From Bacteroidota bacterium (GTDB lineage Bacteria > Bacteroidota > Bacteroidia > UBA7662 > CANHCV01), in NCBI GenBank assembly GCA_947501265.1, contig CANMVY010000010.1, positions 1 to 64,000 of the forward strand: 64,000 nt of DNA. The letters are read 5' to 3'. A model generated the notes under the pieces. That model did no database searches. It saw nothing but the letters and a program-made list of their open reading frames with translations, and was not told the DNA's origin. This document shows positions 29,399-39,418 of the stretch, piece by piece. Every line of letters starts with the position of its first letter. Within the stretch, counting starts at the first letter, position 1. The translations under genes were made by a program, and so were the position numbers.

Positions 29399-29734
29399 AT
29401 GAAAAAAATAATCCTCTCTTTCTTGGTTCTATTTGGAATGCAAGAAATCAAAGCCCAAAACAAAGTCGTTACCGACACCATCGCCACATCCACCGTTTGC
29501 GGTACTTGCAAAAGTATTCTGGACGAAGGATTGAAGTTTGAAAAAGGGGTGATTCGGGTAACCGTTTTGGTGGAAGAGCAGAAAATCATTCTGAAGTACC
29601 GCTCCGATAAAACCAATCGAGCGACCCTAAAGGCAGCGATTTCCCGGTTGGGATATCGGGCCGACGATGTTCCTGCCGACCCCAAGGGGTTTGAGGCGTT
29701 GCCGGCCTGTTGCAAGAAACCGCACAACGATTGA
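29399..29734 (+). CDS. Periplasmic heavy-metal-associated (HMA) domain protein
   Basis: The 111-residue protein has a signal peptide (MKKIILSFLVLFGMQEIKAQ) and a single HMA-like ferredoxin fold. TSTVCGTCKSILDEGL carries the metal-binding CxxC, and the fold ends with LKAAISRLGYRADDVPAD. A second Cys pair (PACCKKP) closes the protein. It starts 1 base after the TonB receptor stop and is the last gene of the unit. It could receive metal from the receptor in the periplasm. Confidence 0.88.
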   Translation: MKKIILSFLVLFGMQEIKAQNKVVTDTIATSTVCGTCKSILDEGLKFEKGVIRVTVLVEEQKIILKYRSDKTNRATLKAAISRLGYRADDVPADPKGFEALPACCKKPHND

Positions 29735-29751
29735 TCGGGTAGGAACGAAAC

Positions 29752-29781
29752 AAAAAATGCCGCTTTTCAGCGGCATTTTTT
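29752..29781. terminator. Strong bidirectional intrinsic terminator
   Basis: A perfect 13-bp stem (AAAAAATGCCGCT with its complement) and a TTTC loop lie between the converging HMA and ahcY genes. It has a T-run on each strand, so it can stop transcription from both sides. Confidence 0.92.
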
Positions 29782-29801
29782 GTTGTTGATTCTTCTTGAA
29801 A

Positions 29802-31097
<1,296 letters not shown>

Positions 31098-31116
31098 TTT
31101 TACTATTTTTGGTTTG

Positions 31117-31124
31117 CAAAGGTA
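31117..31124 (-). promoter_or_regulatory. Candidate -7 box for ahcY
   Basis: Minus-strand TACCTTTG is an exact TAnnTTTG, 19 bases before the ahcY ATG at 31097. It lies in the short divergent region shared with the M1 peptidase gene. Confidence 0.55.
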
Positions 31125-31147
31125 AAACATTTACCTTGCAATTTATC

Positions 31148-33082
31148 ATGAATTTACGGCGAAATCTCTTTGTACTCCTCTGTTTATTAACTGTTTGTTG
31201 CCTTCCTATGCGGGGGCAGCACTACGATTACATTTCGAAAAAGGAATACGATTGTAAAAAAAGTGAACAATATTCAACTACCTCCTCTCAAAACACTTCG
31301 TTTCAACTGAAATTTACCGGTCTTTCAATTCGGGTCAGTCCCGAGTCGCGGAACATCACCGGTTCGGTAGTTTACCGCTTGAATTTGCTTGTTCCAACCA
31401 CCAAAATTTGGGTTGATTTAAACGACACCCTCACCTGCGATCGGGTTGTTTCTTCCGTTCCCATTCAGGCCTTTCGAACCAGCCAAAATCAAATTGAAAT
31501 CGAGTGGCCCGCCCCGGTTCAAGGCAACATCCAACTCCAAATCGATTACCACGGAACCGTGGTTAACACCCCTGGATTTGGATCTTACGTAACGGCTTTC
31601 CACGATTCAGTTCCCATTTTATGGACCCTTTCCCAGCCCTATGGCGCACGAGATTGGTGGCCAAGTTTCCAAACGTTGGGCTACAAATCCGACACCACCG
31701 TCATCGACATCACTTGCCCAACGATGAATAGCCGAGGCGATTCCCAAACGGCCGTTTCGAACGGATTATTGGTTTCTAAGTCGCACCGCCCCGACACCAC
31801 GTCTCGTTTCATCTACCAAACCAACTTTAAAACGGCTCCGTATTTGATCGCCATTGCGGTAACCAACTTCAAACAAGCCAACGATACCCTGCGAACCTCC
31901 CAAGGACCGTTGTTGAATGAAACGTTTTATTACCCCGAAGACACCCTTTTTTATCAACGACGACTGGAAAATCTACAAGGTTTTTTCGATGTGTTTGAAA
32001 ACTTGTTTGGTCCATACCCTTTCCATGCCGAGAAACACGGTCACACCCAGTGGGGACGAGGCGGTGGCATGGAACATCAAACCAATAGTTTTGTGGTGGA
32101 CATGGGATTTGGCTTGATCTCTCACGAATTGGCCCATCAATGGTTCGGTGATTTGGTGACTTGCGCATCGTGGAGCGACATTTGGTTGAACGAAGGATTT
32201 GCCAGTTACCTCACGGGATTGTGTTACGAGCGTTTGTTGAACGGCTATTGGTACCCCATCTGGAAAAAGGGCGAGTTGGCTCGAGTGAGTGCTTTGGACA
32301 GCGGAAGCGTTTTCGTTCCCGACACTTCTTCGGTGAGTCGCATTTTTAGTAGCCGTTTAACCTATTCAAAAGGCGCCATGATCTTGCATCAACTGCGTTG
32401 GGAAATGGGCGATACCGCTTTTTTCTTAGCGTTGAAAAATTACATCAACGATCCTCAATTGCGGTTTAGCTTTTCGAAAACCGATGATTTAATCGGTTAT
32501 TTCAATCGGGCATCCGGGAGAAATTGGGATGGATATTTCGATGATTGGTTGTACGGCCAAGGGGTGCCCTTGTATTCGGTTCAATTTCAGCAGCGGGGAT
32601 CGAAAGTGATCAGCCGTTTTGTGCAATCTACGACCCATTCTTCGGTTTCACTTTTCGAGCAGAAGTTAAAAGTTCGGTGGTACAACGAGTCGAAAACCGA
32701 TTCGGTGGATCAAGTCGTTGAAATACGGCAGAACGATCAATCGTTTGAATTCATGGCACCGTTTGTGGTGGCTTCTGCGGTCATCGATCCCGATTTCCTG
32801 AGCATCCAACGCACCTTAAAAGTGGAGCCTGTTTACTCGGATGTTCCGGTAGTTTATCCCAATCCTATGCGGGATCAATTCGAAATTGCTTGGGCACCAC
32901 CTACCGCAACCGAAGGCCAAGTTCGGGTGTACAATGCCCTTGGGCAGGTTGTCTTGCAGCAAACTTGGCCATCTGCAAAAGCCATTCATGAAGTCAATAT
33001 GCGTACCTTTGAGTCGGGCAATTATTTTCTCGAAGTGGTTTTCGGGAATTTTCGATGGACCCGAACCTTGGTAAAGTATTGA
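31148..33082 (+). CDS. M1 family metallopeptidase with type IX secretion sorting tail
   Basis: The 644-residue protein starts at ATG 31148 with a signal peptide (MNLRRNLFVLLCLLTVCCLP). The M1 catalytic domain has GGGMEHQ in place of GAMEN, the zinc motif HELAHQWFG (residue ~326) and the third ligand Glu in NEGFASYL. The last ~75 residues form a Por-type sorting domain (VVYPNPMRDQFEI ... VRVYNALGQVV ... SGNYFLEVV), so the enzyme is probably exported and released or anchored by the T9SS. Substrate unknown; an aminopeptidase is expected. Confidence 0.93.
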   Translation: MNLRRNLFVLLCLLTVCCLPMRGQHYDYISKKEYDCKKSEQYSTTSSQNTSFQLKFTGLSIRVSPESRNITGSVVYRLNLLVPTTKIWVDLNDTLTCDRVVSSVPIQAFRTSQNQIEIEWPAPVQGNIQLQIDYHGTVVNTPGFGSYVTAFHDSVPILWTLSQPYGARDWWPSFQTLGYKSDTTVIDITCPTMNSRGDSQTAVSNGLLVSKSHRPDTTSRFIYQTNFKTAPYLIAIAVTNFKQANDTLRTSQGPLLNETFYYPEDTLFYQRRLENLQGFFDVFENLFGPYPFHAEKHGHTQWGRGGGMEHQTNSFVVDMGFGLISHELAHQWFGDLVTCASWSDIWLNEGFASYLTGLCYERLLNGYWYPIWKKGELARVSALDSGSVFVPDTSSVSRIFSSRLTYSKGAMILHQLRWEMGDTAFFLALKNYINDPQLRFSFSKTDDLIGYFNRASGRNWDGYFDDWLYGQGVPLYSVQFQQRGSKVISRFVQSTTHSSVSLFEQKLKVRWYNESKTDSVDQVVEIRQNDQSFEFMAPFVVASAVIDPDFLSIQRTLKVEPVYSDVPVVYPNPMRDQFEIAWAPPTATEGQVRVYNALGQVVLQQTWPSAKAIHEVNMRTFESGNYFLEVVFGNFRWTRTLVKY

Positions 33083-33086
33083 AGGA

Positions 33087-34277
33087 ATGAGTTGGCGACT
33101 CCGCTGTTTTTTTATTTCGATGGGCTTGTTTTTGGTCTGGCCCATGCTGGTGTTGATGGCTTCGCAGCTGCACCCGAGTTTGGCCAAATTGGCTTCTGCA
33201 AGGGATATTTGGATGTGGTTGCCCATCATTTTCCTTCTATTTCCTCTTTCATCATGGAAAGAAAATCTGCATCGAGGAATCGGACAAACTCCGATTTCTT
33301 TTTTGGTTTTTGTTGCCTTTTTGCTGGGTAGTTTGCTTTGGTCGACGCCCGAATTATCGCCTAAAATTTTATCGATCCGTCAGTTCATCAGTCCGTTGGT
33401 TTTGTGGTTGATTTCTCGGTGGGTTTTGAATTCAGAAGATATCCCCAAGATCCTTTCGTTTTTTTATCGATTGGGATGGTGGTTCATGGCCTTGGGCATT
33501 GTTCTCTACCTTTTCCCCATTTGGAATTGGATGGATATTGGACCGTTCGTGGCGGCCAAAAACCTCAAATTGAACGACGAGGGCGTGATTGAATTCATGT
33601 ACGAACCCATTTTGGGCGGCATGCCGCGCATGAGCAGCGTGTTGTTGGATCCCATCAATTTGGGTCATTTCTGGATGGTGTTGTTTGCTTTGGACTGGAA
33701 GCAACCCCGATTGGGCTGGTGGGGACGAGTACTGTATGTGACTGCCATTGGATTTACGTTTTGCAAAGGCGCGGTGTTGCAGTTTGGCGTAGCCATGATT
33801 GGCTGGACGCGCCTTTTACCGCGTTGGATGAAGGCCATGGCCATCGGAGGAATGGGCTTGGTACTCGTCTTGGGCGCAAGTTTTCATCCCGGCATCCAAG
33901 CGCACTTGGGCGGTTTGGTTAATTCGTTCCGAACCATCACCGTTTTCGGACATGGATTGGGTTCGGTAGGAAATATTGTGGGGCGTTATTCTACGGCCGC
34001 GAATTTAGGAATTGGCGACACGTTCGTGGGCATGGTGATCGGGCAGTTGGGAATTGTTGGCTTTGGAATTTGGCTTTGGAGCATGTGGGAGATGTTCCGG
34101 CGATCGAAAAATGAGTTGTTGTTGCAGTGCCTCTTCGCCGGGCAATTGTTTGTTAGCATCTTCTCCGAAACAGCTTATTACGCAACCAGCATGGTACTTT
34201 TACTGGTGCTCATGGGAGCTACTTCGGAGAAGAAACCGAATAAAAAATCCCGCTTCCGCGGGATTCAAAGGTCTTAA
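33087..34277 (+). CDS. Multi-pass membrane protein, O-antigen ligase/polymerase-like
   Basis: The 396-residue protein has about ten hydrophobic segments. A long periplasmic loop sits between the later helices, and a VFGHGLGSVGN ... GDTFVGMVIGQLGIVGF stretch near residues 285-330 resembles the Wzy/WaaL family, which polymerises or ligates surface polysaccharides. Sequence identity within that family is always low, so this is a structural guess. It lies 4 bases after the M1 peptidase gene. Its last codons contain the terminator of the convergent DUF2795 gene. Confidence 0.65.
   Translation: MSWRLRCFFISMGLFLVWPMLVLMASQLHPSLAKLASARDIWMWLPIIFLLFPLSSWKENLHRGIGQTPISFLVFVAFLLGSLLWSTPELSPKILSIRQFISPLVLWLISRWVLNSEDIPKILSFFYRLGWWFMALGIVLYLFPIWNWMDIGPFVAAKNLKLNDEGVIEFMYEPILGGMPRMSSVLLDPINLGHFWMVLFALDWKQPRLGWWGRVLYVTAIGFTFCKGAVLQFGVAMIGWTRLLPRWMKAMAIGGMGLVLVLGASFHPGIQAHLGGLVNSFRTITVFGHGLGSVGNIVGRYSTAANLGIGDTFVGMVIGQLGIVGFGIWLWSMWEMFRRSKNELLLQCLFAGQLFVSIFSETAYYATSMVLLLVLMGATSEKKPNKKSRFRGIQRS
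34242..34265 (-). terminator. Intrinsic terminator of the DUF2795 gene
   Basis: On the minus strand AATCCCGC-GGAA-GCGGGATT gives an 8-bp stem followed by a run of T. It lies inside the last codons of the opposite-strand membrane protein gene. Confidence 0.82.
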
Positions 34278-34495
34278 TACTCGTCTTCGTTAAAGAAGAA
34301 ATCGTCCTTGGTCGGATAATCAGGCCAAATTTCCTCGATGGATTCGTACGGCTCACCGTCATCTTCCAATTCTTGCAAATTTTCAATCAATTCCAAAGGA
34401 GAACCCGAGCGAATCGCATAATCAATCAACTCGTCCTTGGTCGCAGGCCAAGGCGCATCCTCTAAATACGATGCTAATTCAAGTGTCCAATACAT
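34274..34495 (-). CDS. DUF2795 family small protein
   Basis: The 73-residue protein is very acidic. The DUF2795 core is visible: LASYLEDAPWPATKDELIDY followed by AIRSGSPLELIENLQEL, and an acidic tail (EEIWPDYPTKDDFFFNEDEY). It has no signal peptide and function is unknown. The gene stands alone with its own TATATTTG box and terminator. Its 3' end overlaps the convergent gene by 4 bases. Confidence 0.9.
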   Translation of the reverse strand: MYWTLELASYLEDAPWPATKDELIDYAIRSGSPLELIENLQELEDDGEPYESIEEIWPDYPTKDDFFFNEDEY

Positions 34496-34512
34496 AGTCG
34501 TCTATTTTTGCG

Positions 34513-34520
34513 CAAATATA
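34513..34520 (-). promoter_or_regulatory. Candidate -7 box for the DUF2795 gene
   Basis: Minus-strand TATATTTG is an exact TAnnTTTG, 17 bases before ATG 34495. Confidence 0.55.
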
Positions 34521-34604
34521 AAAGCAAACTTGAAACATCAAAGAGAAATTTTTGTTTTCTAAAAATGACTTTTTGAAGAATTTTTTTCGCACTTTCGCCC
34601 TTGC

Positions 34605-35252
34605 ATGAAACGATGGTTGAGTTATTTAGGTCCTATTCGATTAAAAACCGTGGATTCTTCCCTGCATAAAGATCTTCACATTGCCCTCGATTCGGGAAAG
34701 AAAGTGCTGCATGCCGGTACCGTGAACTACAGCTATGGTCCTTTGCAGCACATCTTGGAAGAAGGTTTGCGCCACTACCTTCCAACCGCTACGCCACAAT
34801 CCATCCTGCTTTTGGGGTTGGGCGCCGGTTCGGTAGTGGAATCCCTTCGGGAAAAATTCCTCGTTTCGGCGCCCATCACTGCGGTTGAAATCGATCCCCA
34901 AATGGCGGAAATCGCCAAAACCGAATTCCAGATCGGCCGATTCCCCAACGTTTCCATTCACATCGATTCGGCCGAAAACCATCTCTCCTCCCATCCAACC
35001 CATCACGACTTGATCATCGTTGATCTTTTCTTCAACCAACACATTCCCGCATCTTGTTTAACACCTTCTTTTTTTGAACAACTTTACCTGCACCTTCAAC
35101 CCAAGGGCACCGTCCTGTTTAATACCTTCCGAGATACCTTTTCAAAAAATAATAAAAATGCCCTAACTTCCTTCTTTGAAAAAAAGAACTGTAAAATAAC
35201 CGTCCTTGAAAACGTGGGAACCACCAACGATTTATTCCTAATTTCGGCATGA
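34605..35252 (+). CDS. Spermidine synthase-like methyltransferase-fold protein
   Basis: The 215-residue protein has the Rossmann fold of spermidine synthases. Motif I is ILLLGLGAGSVVESL, followed by ITAVEIDPQMAEIAK and a DLIIVDLF motif. The N-terminal beta-barrel of true spermidine synthases is short here. It may be an aminopropyltransferase or a methyltransferase; I cannot decide. It opens a three-gene set (methyltransferase-like, asparagine synthetase-like, acetyltransferase-like) linked by overlaps. Confidence 0.8.
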   Translation: MKRWLSYLGPIRLKTVDSSLHKDLHIALDSGKKVLHAGTVNYSYGPLQHILEEGLRHYLPTATPQSILLLGLGAGSVVESLREKFLVSAPITAVEIDPQMAEIAKTEFQIGRFPNVSIHIDSAENHLSSHPTHHDLIIVDLFFNQHIPASCLTPSFFEQLYLHLQPKGTVLFNTFRDTFSKNNKNALTSFFEKKNCKITVLENVGTTNDLFLISA

Positions 35253-36304
35253 GCATCGATTTTTCTTCTTTATTCTTTCTGCACTTCGGGTTCTTTCCCC
35301 ACGAGCCCATTTCCCATTGGCCGACACCCGTTTTTCCGTTTTCCGATTCCAAAGCGAAGCCGCTTCAAATGCTATCCCAATCCATCCAGAAGTCCATTCA
35401 ATCGCATAACGAAGTGGCCTTGTTGCTCAGTGGCGGCTTGGATAGCCGCATCATTTTGGTAGAATTGTTGAAACATCTTCCCCCAAAATCCATTCATACC
35501 ATCACCTACGGCTATCCCAGGACTTGGGATTTTTCCATTGGAAATCTATTAGCCCAAAAGGCGGGAACGCGACATACAGCTATTGATCTTTCCGTTCCGC
35601 CAACTGTTGAACAAATCATGGAGCGCGATCGAGCAAACCGCCGAAGCTCCCATCCACTTTTCAGCATCCCGTGGGACCAATTCCGTGGAAATGTTTTGCC
35701 GGTTTTTACCGGTTTTCTGGGCGATTGGCTCACCGAACTCCCAAGGGAAGAAAGCCTTCCACATCCCGAGGAGCTCTGGAAAAAAAACCAAGGCATTCGA
35801 AATTGGAATTTACCGCCCATTCATTTGGAAGGCAACCCTGTTTCTTTCCGAAAATTCGAATGGGAATGGTACTACCAAAGAGGGCTTTTTCCTTCTTTTC
35901 ACCCCCAAAGCCAAATCACCGTACATCCTTTTTTGGATGAAGCGGTTATTCAGGCCTTTTTATCGGTTCCCTCCTCGCTTCAATTGGAGCAAAAAGGCTA
36001 TCAAGCCGCTCTTTTGGAGTGGTCTCCCGAGTGGTTCAAACTCCCAGTAAAACGAACGTATGGATTGGGTTTGCACCGAAAACCCTGGCAAGAATGGTGC
36101 GTAAAAACTTCTGGGCCGATCTTAAGGAAATGGGGATTTTTGCCGGTAAATCGCAGCACCAATTATGCCGATTATCGGAATATCTTCGAGCAATCCGAGT
36201 GGAGAGACGTGGAGGAAATGGCCATGAAAAAACTGAATGCGTGGGAAATTGACCCGCCGAAAACGTTCGAGCAACGGTTACGCATCTTACCTTTGGCGTG
36301 GTGA
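35249..36304 (+). CDS. Asparagine synthetase-like PP-loop protein without glutaminase domain
   Basis: The 351-residue protein has an ATP pyrophosphatase motif LLSGGLDSRIILVELL near residue 55 and several features of the AsnB synthetase domain (TITYGYPRTWDFSIG, RDRANRRSSHPLFSIPWDQF). The N-terminal Ntn glutaminase domain with catalytic Cys2 is missing, so the enzyme would adenylate a carboxylate with ammonia or another amine. Overlaps the flanking genes by 4 and 7 bases. No substrate can be proposed. Confidence 0.75.
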   Translation: MSIDFSSLFFLHFGFFPHEPISHWPTPVFPFSDSKAKPLQMLSQSIQKSIQSHNEVALLLSGGLDSRIILVELLKHLPPKSIHTITYGYPRTWDFSIGNLLAQKAGTRHTAIDLSVPPTVEQIMERDRANRRSSHPLFSIPWDQFRGNVLPVFTGFLGDWLTELPREESLPHPEELWKKNQGIRNWNLPPIHLEGNPVSFRKFEWEWYYQRGLFPSFHPQSQITVHPFLDEAVIQAFLSVPSSLQLEQKGYQAALLEWSPEWFKLPVKRTYGLGLHRKPWQEWCVKTSGPILRKWGFLPVNRSTNYADYRNIFEQSEWRDVEEMAMKKLNAWEIDPPKTFEQRLRILPLAW

Positions 36305-37191
36305 AAATTCACAAACGAAATACCATCGATGCGGAACGCTGGGACGAAACCGTTTGGAAAGAAAGCGGGATGCCCTATTTCTATTCCGGCTTTTTAGACG
36401 CGGTCAATCCGCGTTGGCAGGCCTTGATTTCAGACGATTACGAAAAGATTTTTCCCATTCCCATAAAAACATATTTGGGCATTGAAGTTGCCCGCCAACC
36501 GTTGGCGTGTCAGCAACTCGGACTCCTGGGCGGGAATACGGCCGACTTTTTTTCTGCCTTAAAATGGATCAAAGCCGAAATTCGATGGGTTCAACTCACG
36601 TTGGGTTTGCCTCCCAAACTCACTTTTGAAGCGTTGGAAGAGGAGGCAAAAAAGCAAAAATTCAAGGTGGAAAAACGCATCACCTATCGTTTAGACTTAA
36701 GCACCGATGAGTTCCACCCGTGGGACAACATTTCGGATCATCACCGCCGTCACATCCGCAAATTCCAATCGAACGGATGCCACATTGCACCCATTTCTTC
36801 TTTGGCATGCATTCATTTCTTTGAAGAACATCAGGGCAAATCGTTAAAACTTCCTCTTTCCTTTTACCAACGGTTCAAGAAAATTGCTGAAATGGAAAAC
36901 GAGCCGTTTCGGGTGAAATGTTGGGGCGCTTTCGAGGGCGTTCATTTGCGCAGTGTAATGGCGATTTTAGAAAGCAGCGGTTGGCGAATTTATTGGTTAA
37001 GCGCCACCGATGACGTGGGCAAAAAACTTTCCGCAGCACAAGGGTTGGTGTACCACGGATTATCAGAAGCGTTTGAATCGAAAAGCAAATGGGATTTTGA
37101 AGGCGGCATGAAGCCCGGTTTGGCCAAGTTTTATGCGGGATTTGGGGCTGAAGCTCGTGAATATGCCTATTTGAAAGCTTGGAGCCTTTGA
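36298..37191 (+). CDS. GNAT/FemAB-like acyltransferase
   Basis: The 297-residue protein begins at GTG 36298 or GTG 36301, inside the preceding gene. The central fold (residues ~140-290) resembles FemAB/GNAT enzymes: NISDHHRRHIRKFQSNG, GAFEGVHLRSVMAILESSGW and SAAQGLVYHGLSEAFESKSKWDFEGG. Proteins of this type transfer an amino acid or acyl group to an amine. It closes the trio that starts at 34605. The function of the set is unknown. Confidence 0.7.
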   Translation: MVKIHKRNTIDAERWDETVWKESGMPYFYSGFLDAVNPRWQALISDDYEKIFPIPIKTYLGIEVARQPLACQQLGLLGGNTADFFSALKWIKAEIRWVQLTLGLPPKLTFEALEEEAKKQKFKVEKRITYRLDLSTDEFHPWDNISDHHRRHIRKFQSNGCHIAPISSLACIHFFEEHQGKSLKLPLSFYQRFKKIAEMENEPFRVKCWGAFEGVHLRSVMAILESSGWRIYWLSATDDVGKKLSAAQGLVYHGLSEAFESKSKWDFEGGMKPGLAKFYAGFGAEAREYAYLKAWSL

Positions 37192-37208
37192 TTTCAATTC
37201 CTTTTTCG

Positions 37209-37216
37209 TACCTTTC
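37209..37216 (+). promoter_or_regulatory. Weak candidate -7 box for the LamG protein gene
   Basis: TACCTTTC differs from TAnnTTTG in the last base and lies 15 bases before ATG 37232. Confidence 0.35.
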
Positions 37217-37231
37217 ATAAAAAATTATTTC

Positions 37232-38458
37232 ATGAAAAAACTTGCCTTTCTCCTCTTGGGAGGACTTTTTGCTTTTCAAGTTTCTGCACAAAATAACGCG
37301 TTGAATTTCGACGGAATCGATGATTACGTTCAAACCAGCATTCCTTCGATTCAAGGAACGGCTGCAAAAACGTACGAAGCATGGATTCGTACCACCGCAA
37401 ATGCAAATCCGAATGCCGGTGGTACTCAAAAAGCCATTATTGATATGGGTTCGTTCACCACCGGAGCACGATTTACCATGAGTTTGTTGTTCAATAACGG
37501 CATTCGAATTGAAGTGGGAGGAAGTGGCCTGAATTCTACCCGTCCGCTCAACGACGGGCTATGGCACCATGTGGCTGCGGTGTACGATCCCTTGAGTTCT
37601 TCTGCTTCTTACTTTTTATACGTAGATGGAGCTTTGGATACCAGTGGGGTATTGACTACGGCCATCAATACCGGCGCGGGAGATGTGGTGATCGGGCGCA
37701 GGATCGATGGCATCAATCGTTGGAACGGCGATTTGGATGAAGTTCGGATCTGGAGTGTGGCGCGGACGGCCAGCGAAATTCAAACCAATTACAACAAGCG
37801 CCTTTGTTCGTTTCCGGGTACTTTGGCCGGGTATTACCGCTTTAACCAGGGCGTTGCTGGTGGAAACAATGTGCTCGTTTCCACCGCCATCAACGAACTA
37901 ACTCGAAATGGAGACGGGATCTTGAATAACTTTTCGCTAACGGGAACCTCCTCCAATTGGGTGGCAAGTAGCGTCCTGTTGGATACGGTAGATACGCGAG
38001 TTACCCGTTCGGGAAACACGTTCACAGCCGTTGCCACGAACGCTCAATTTCAATGGTTGAATTGCAACGGCTTTTCAGTCATTTCCAACGCGACCAATTC
38101 AACATTTTCGGCTACGGCAAACGGAAGTTATGCCGTAAAGGTGACTCAAAACGGCTGCTCGGATACGTCCGCCTGTTACACGGTTACGGGCGTTGGAACA
38201 TCATCAACCACCTTAGAGGAAAACCTGCTGATTTATCCCATGCCGTTGAATGATGGAGGAACAGTACAATTCGGAGGGCAGGGTTCTTTTTCGGTAAAAT
38301 TAATTGACATGACGGGAAAGGTTGTGCTGTTTCAAAACGGAAATGGAACATCTCCGCTGTTCATTTCCACAACGACCTTGAAAAACGGCATGTATCTGCT
38401 GGAATTAGAAAGTCAAATGGGAGTATTCATTCGGAAAAAGGTCACTCTTCTTCATTAA
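37232..38458 (+). CDS. Secreted LamG-domain protein with type IX sorting tail
   Basis: The 408-residue protein has a signal peptide (MKKLAFLLLGGLFAFQVSAQ), a LamG/concanavalin-like domain at residues ~20-200 (ALNFDGIDDYVQTSIPSIQG ... GLWHHVAAVYDP ... RRIDGINRWNGDLDEVRIW), a short Ig-like region and a C-terminal sorting domain (LIYPMPLNDGGTVQF ... KLIDMTGKVVLFQ ... NGMYLLELE). It is likely a surface adhesin or carbohydrate-binding protein exported by T9SS. Ligand unknown. Confidence 0.88.
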   Translation: MKKLAFLLLGGLFAFQVSAQNNALNFDGIDDYVQTSIPSIQGTAAKTYEAWIRTTANANPNAGGTQKAIIDMGSFTTGARFTMSLLFNNGIRIEVGGSGLNSTRPLNDGLWHHVAAVYDPLSSSASYFLYVDGALDTSGVLTTAINTGAGDVVIGRRIDGINRWNGDLDEVRIWSVARTASEIQTNYNKRLCSFPGTLAGYYRFNQGVAGGNNVLVSTAINELTRNGDGILNNFSLTGTSSNWVASSVLLDTVDTRVTRSGNTFTAVATNAQFQWLNCNGFSVISNATNSTFSATANGSYAVKVTQNGCSDTSACYTVTGVGTSSTTLEENLLIYPMPLNDGGTVQFGGQGSFSVKLIDMTGKVVLFQNGNGTSPLFISTTTLKNGMYLLELESQMGVFIRKKVTLLH

Positions 38459-38581
38459 ACCAACCAAACTTTTAGTTTAGTTCGCCTTCGTTTAAGTGAA
38501 CTCACCGTGAAGACGCACCGAAAGAACATCATGTTCAAAACCGAATCGAAAAACCTGGCCGATTTGCTTCGGAAGTTTTAA
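38459..38581 (+). pseudogene. Relic of a LuxR-type HTH regulator C-terminus
   Basis: Starting straight after the LamG stop codon and in the same frame, 40 codons read to TAA 38579-38581 without any plausible start. The peptide contains LSELTVKTHRKNI and ends NLADLLRKF, the recognition helix and last helix of NarL/FixJ-type response regulators. The rest of the gene is missing. A 16-codon frame from the internal ATG at 38530 would be too short to be a regulator. This is decay or the junction of a deletion. Confidence 0.65.
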
Positions 38582-38584
38582 CCG

Positions 38585-39418
38585 TTACGATTCAGTTAGG
38601 GCCAGGTACAATTGCACCGCTTGCCTCGCTTCTTTTACGTCGTGCACCCGCAAAATTTGAGCTCCGCGCTCCAAGGCAAAGGCATGCAAAATGCTGGTCC
38701 CGTTGAGCGCGTCTTCCGGCCAAGTTCCCAAAACCTTGTTGATCATACTCTTGCGAGAAACGCCCACTAAAACAGGCACATGGAGCTGCTGAAACGTTTC
38801 CAAATTGCGCAGCATTTGGTAATTGTGATGCAAGGCCTTCCCAAATCCAAATCCAGGATCTACCACCAAATCGGTTACTCCCAACTTCCTCAATTCTTGC
38901 AATTTATTGAATAAAAACGACATCACATCGGCCGTTACAGCCCGGTAATGCGGGTCTTTTTGCATGGAAACCGGAATGCCTTGCATGTGCATGAGCACGT
39001 ACGGACAGTTTCGCTCCGCCACCAAAGAAAACATGTTGGGATCGAGCTCCCCCGCGCTGATATCGTTCACCCAAAATGCTCCAGCATCCAAAGCAGCGCG
39101 GGCCACTTCGCTGCGGTAGGTATCGATGGAGAGCGTTGCGTGAGGAAAATGTTTGGCCAACAATTCGATGGCCGGCAGCACCCGGTCCATCTCTTCTTGA
39201 ACGGAAACGGCAACGGCTCCAGGGCGGGTACTCATGCCGCCAACATCCAATACCTCTGCTCCGTCTTCCAACATGCGGTTGGCGGTTTCCAACAACGTCT
39301 CTACTTGGATACGGCTACCCTCGAAAAACGAATCGGGGGTACAATTCAAAATGCCCATCACGGCGGGAGTGTTCAAATCTATCGTACCGCGTTTGCTGCG
39401 AATCATCGTGGTTTTCAT
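38585..39418 (-). CDS. folP: Dihydropteroate synthase
   Basis: The 277-residue TIM-barrel enzyme condenses p-aminobenzoate with the pterin pyrophosphate in folate synthesis. Motifs: MGILNCTPDSFFEGSR (pterin loop), ATLSIDTYRSEVARAAL, WVNDISAGELDP, VDPGFGFGK and GVSRKSMI. These include the conserved pterin and sulfonamide-binding loops. Starts 4 bases before the smpB stop, the order smpB-folP being in one transcription unit. Confidence 0.96.
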   Translation of the reverse strand: MKTTMIRSKRGTIDLNTPAVMGILNCTPDSFFEGSRIQVETLLETANRMLEDGAEVLDVGGMSTRPGAVAVSVQEEMDRVLPAIELLAKHFPHATLSIDTYRSEVARAALDAGAFWVNDISAGELDPNMFSLVAERNCPYVLMHMQGIPVSMQKDPHYRAVTADVMSFLFNKLQELRKLGVTDLVVDPGFGFGKALHHNYQMLRNLETFQQLHVPVLVGVSRKSMINKVLGTWPEDALNGTSILHAFALERGAQILRVHDVKEARQAVQLYLALTES

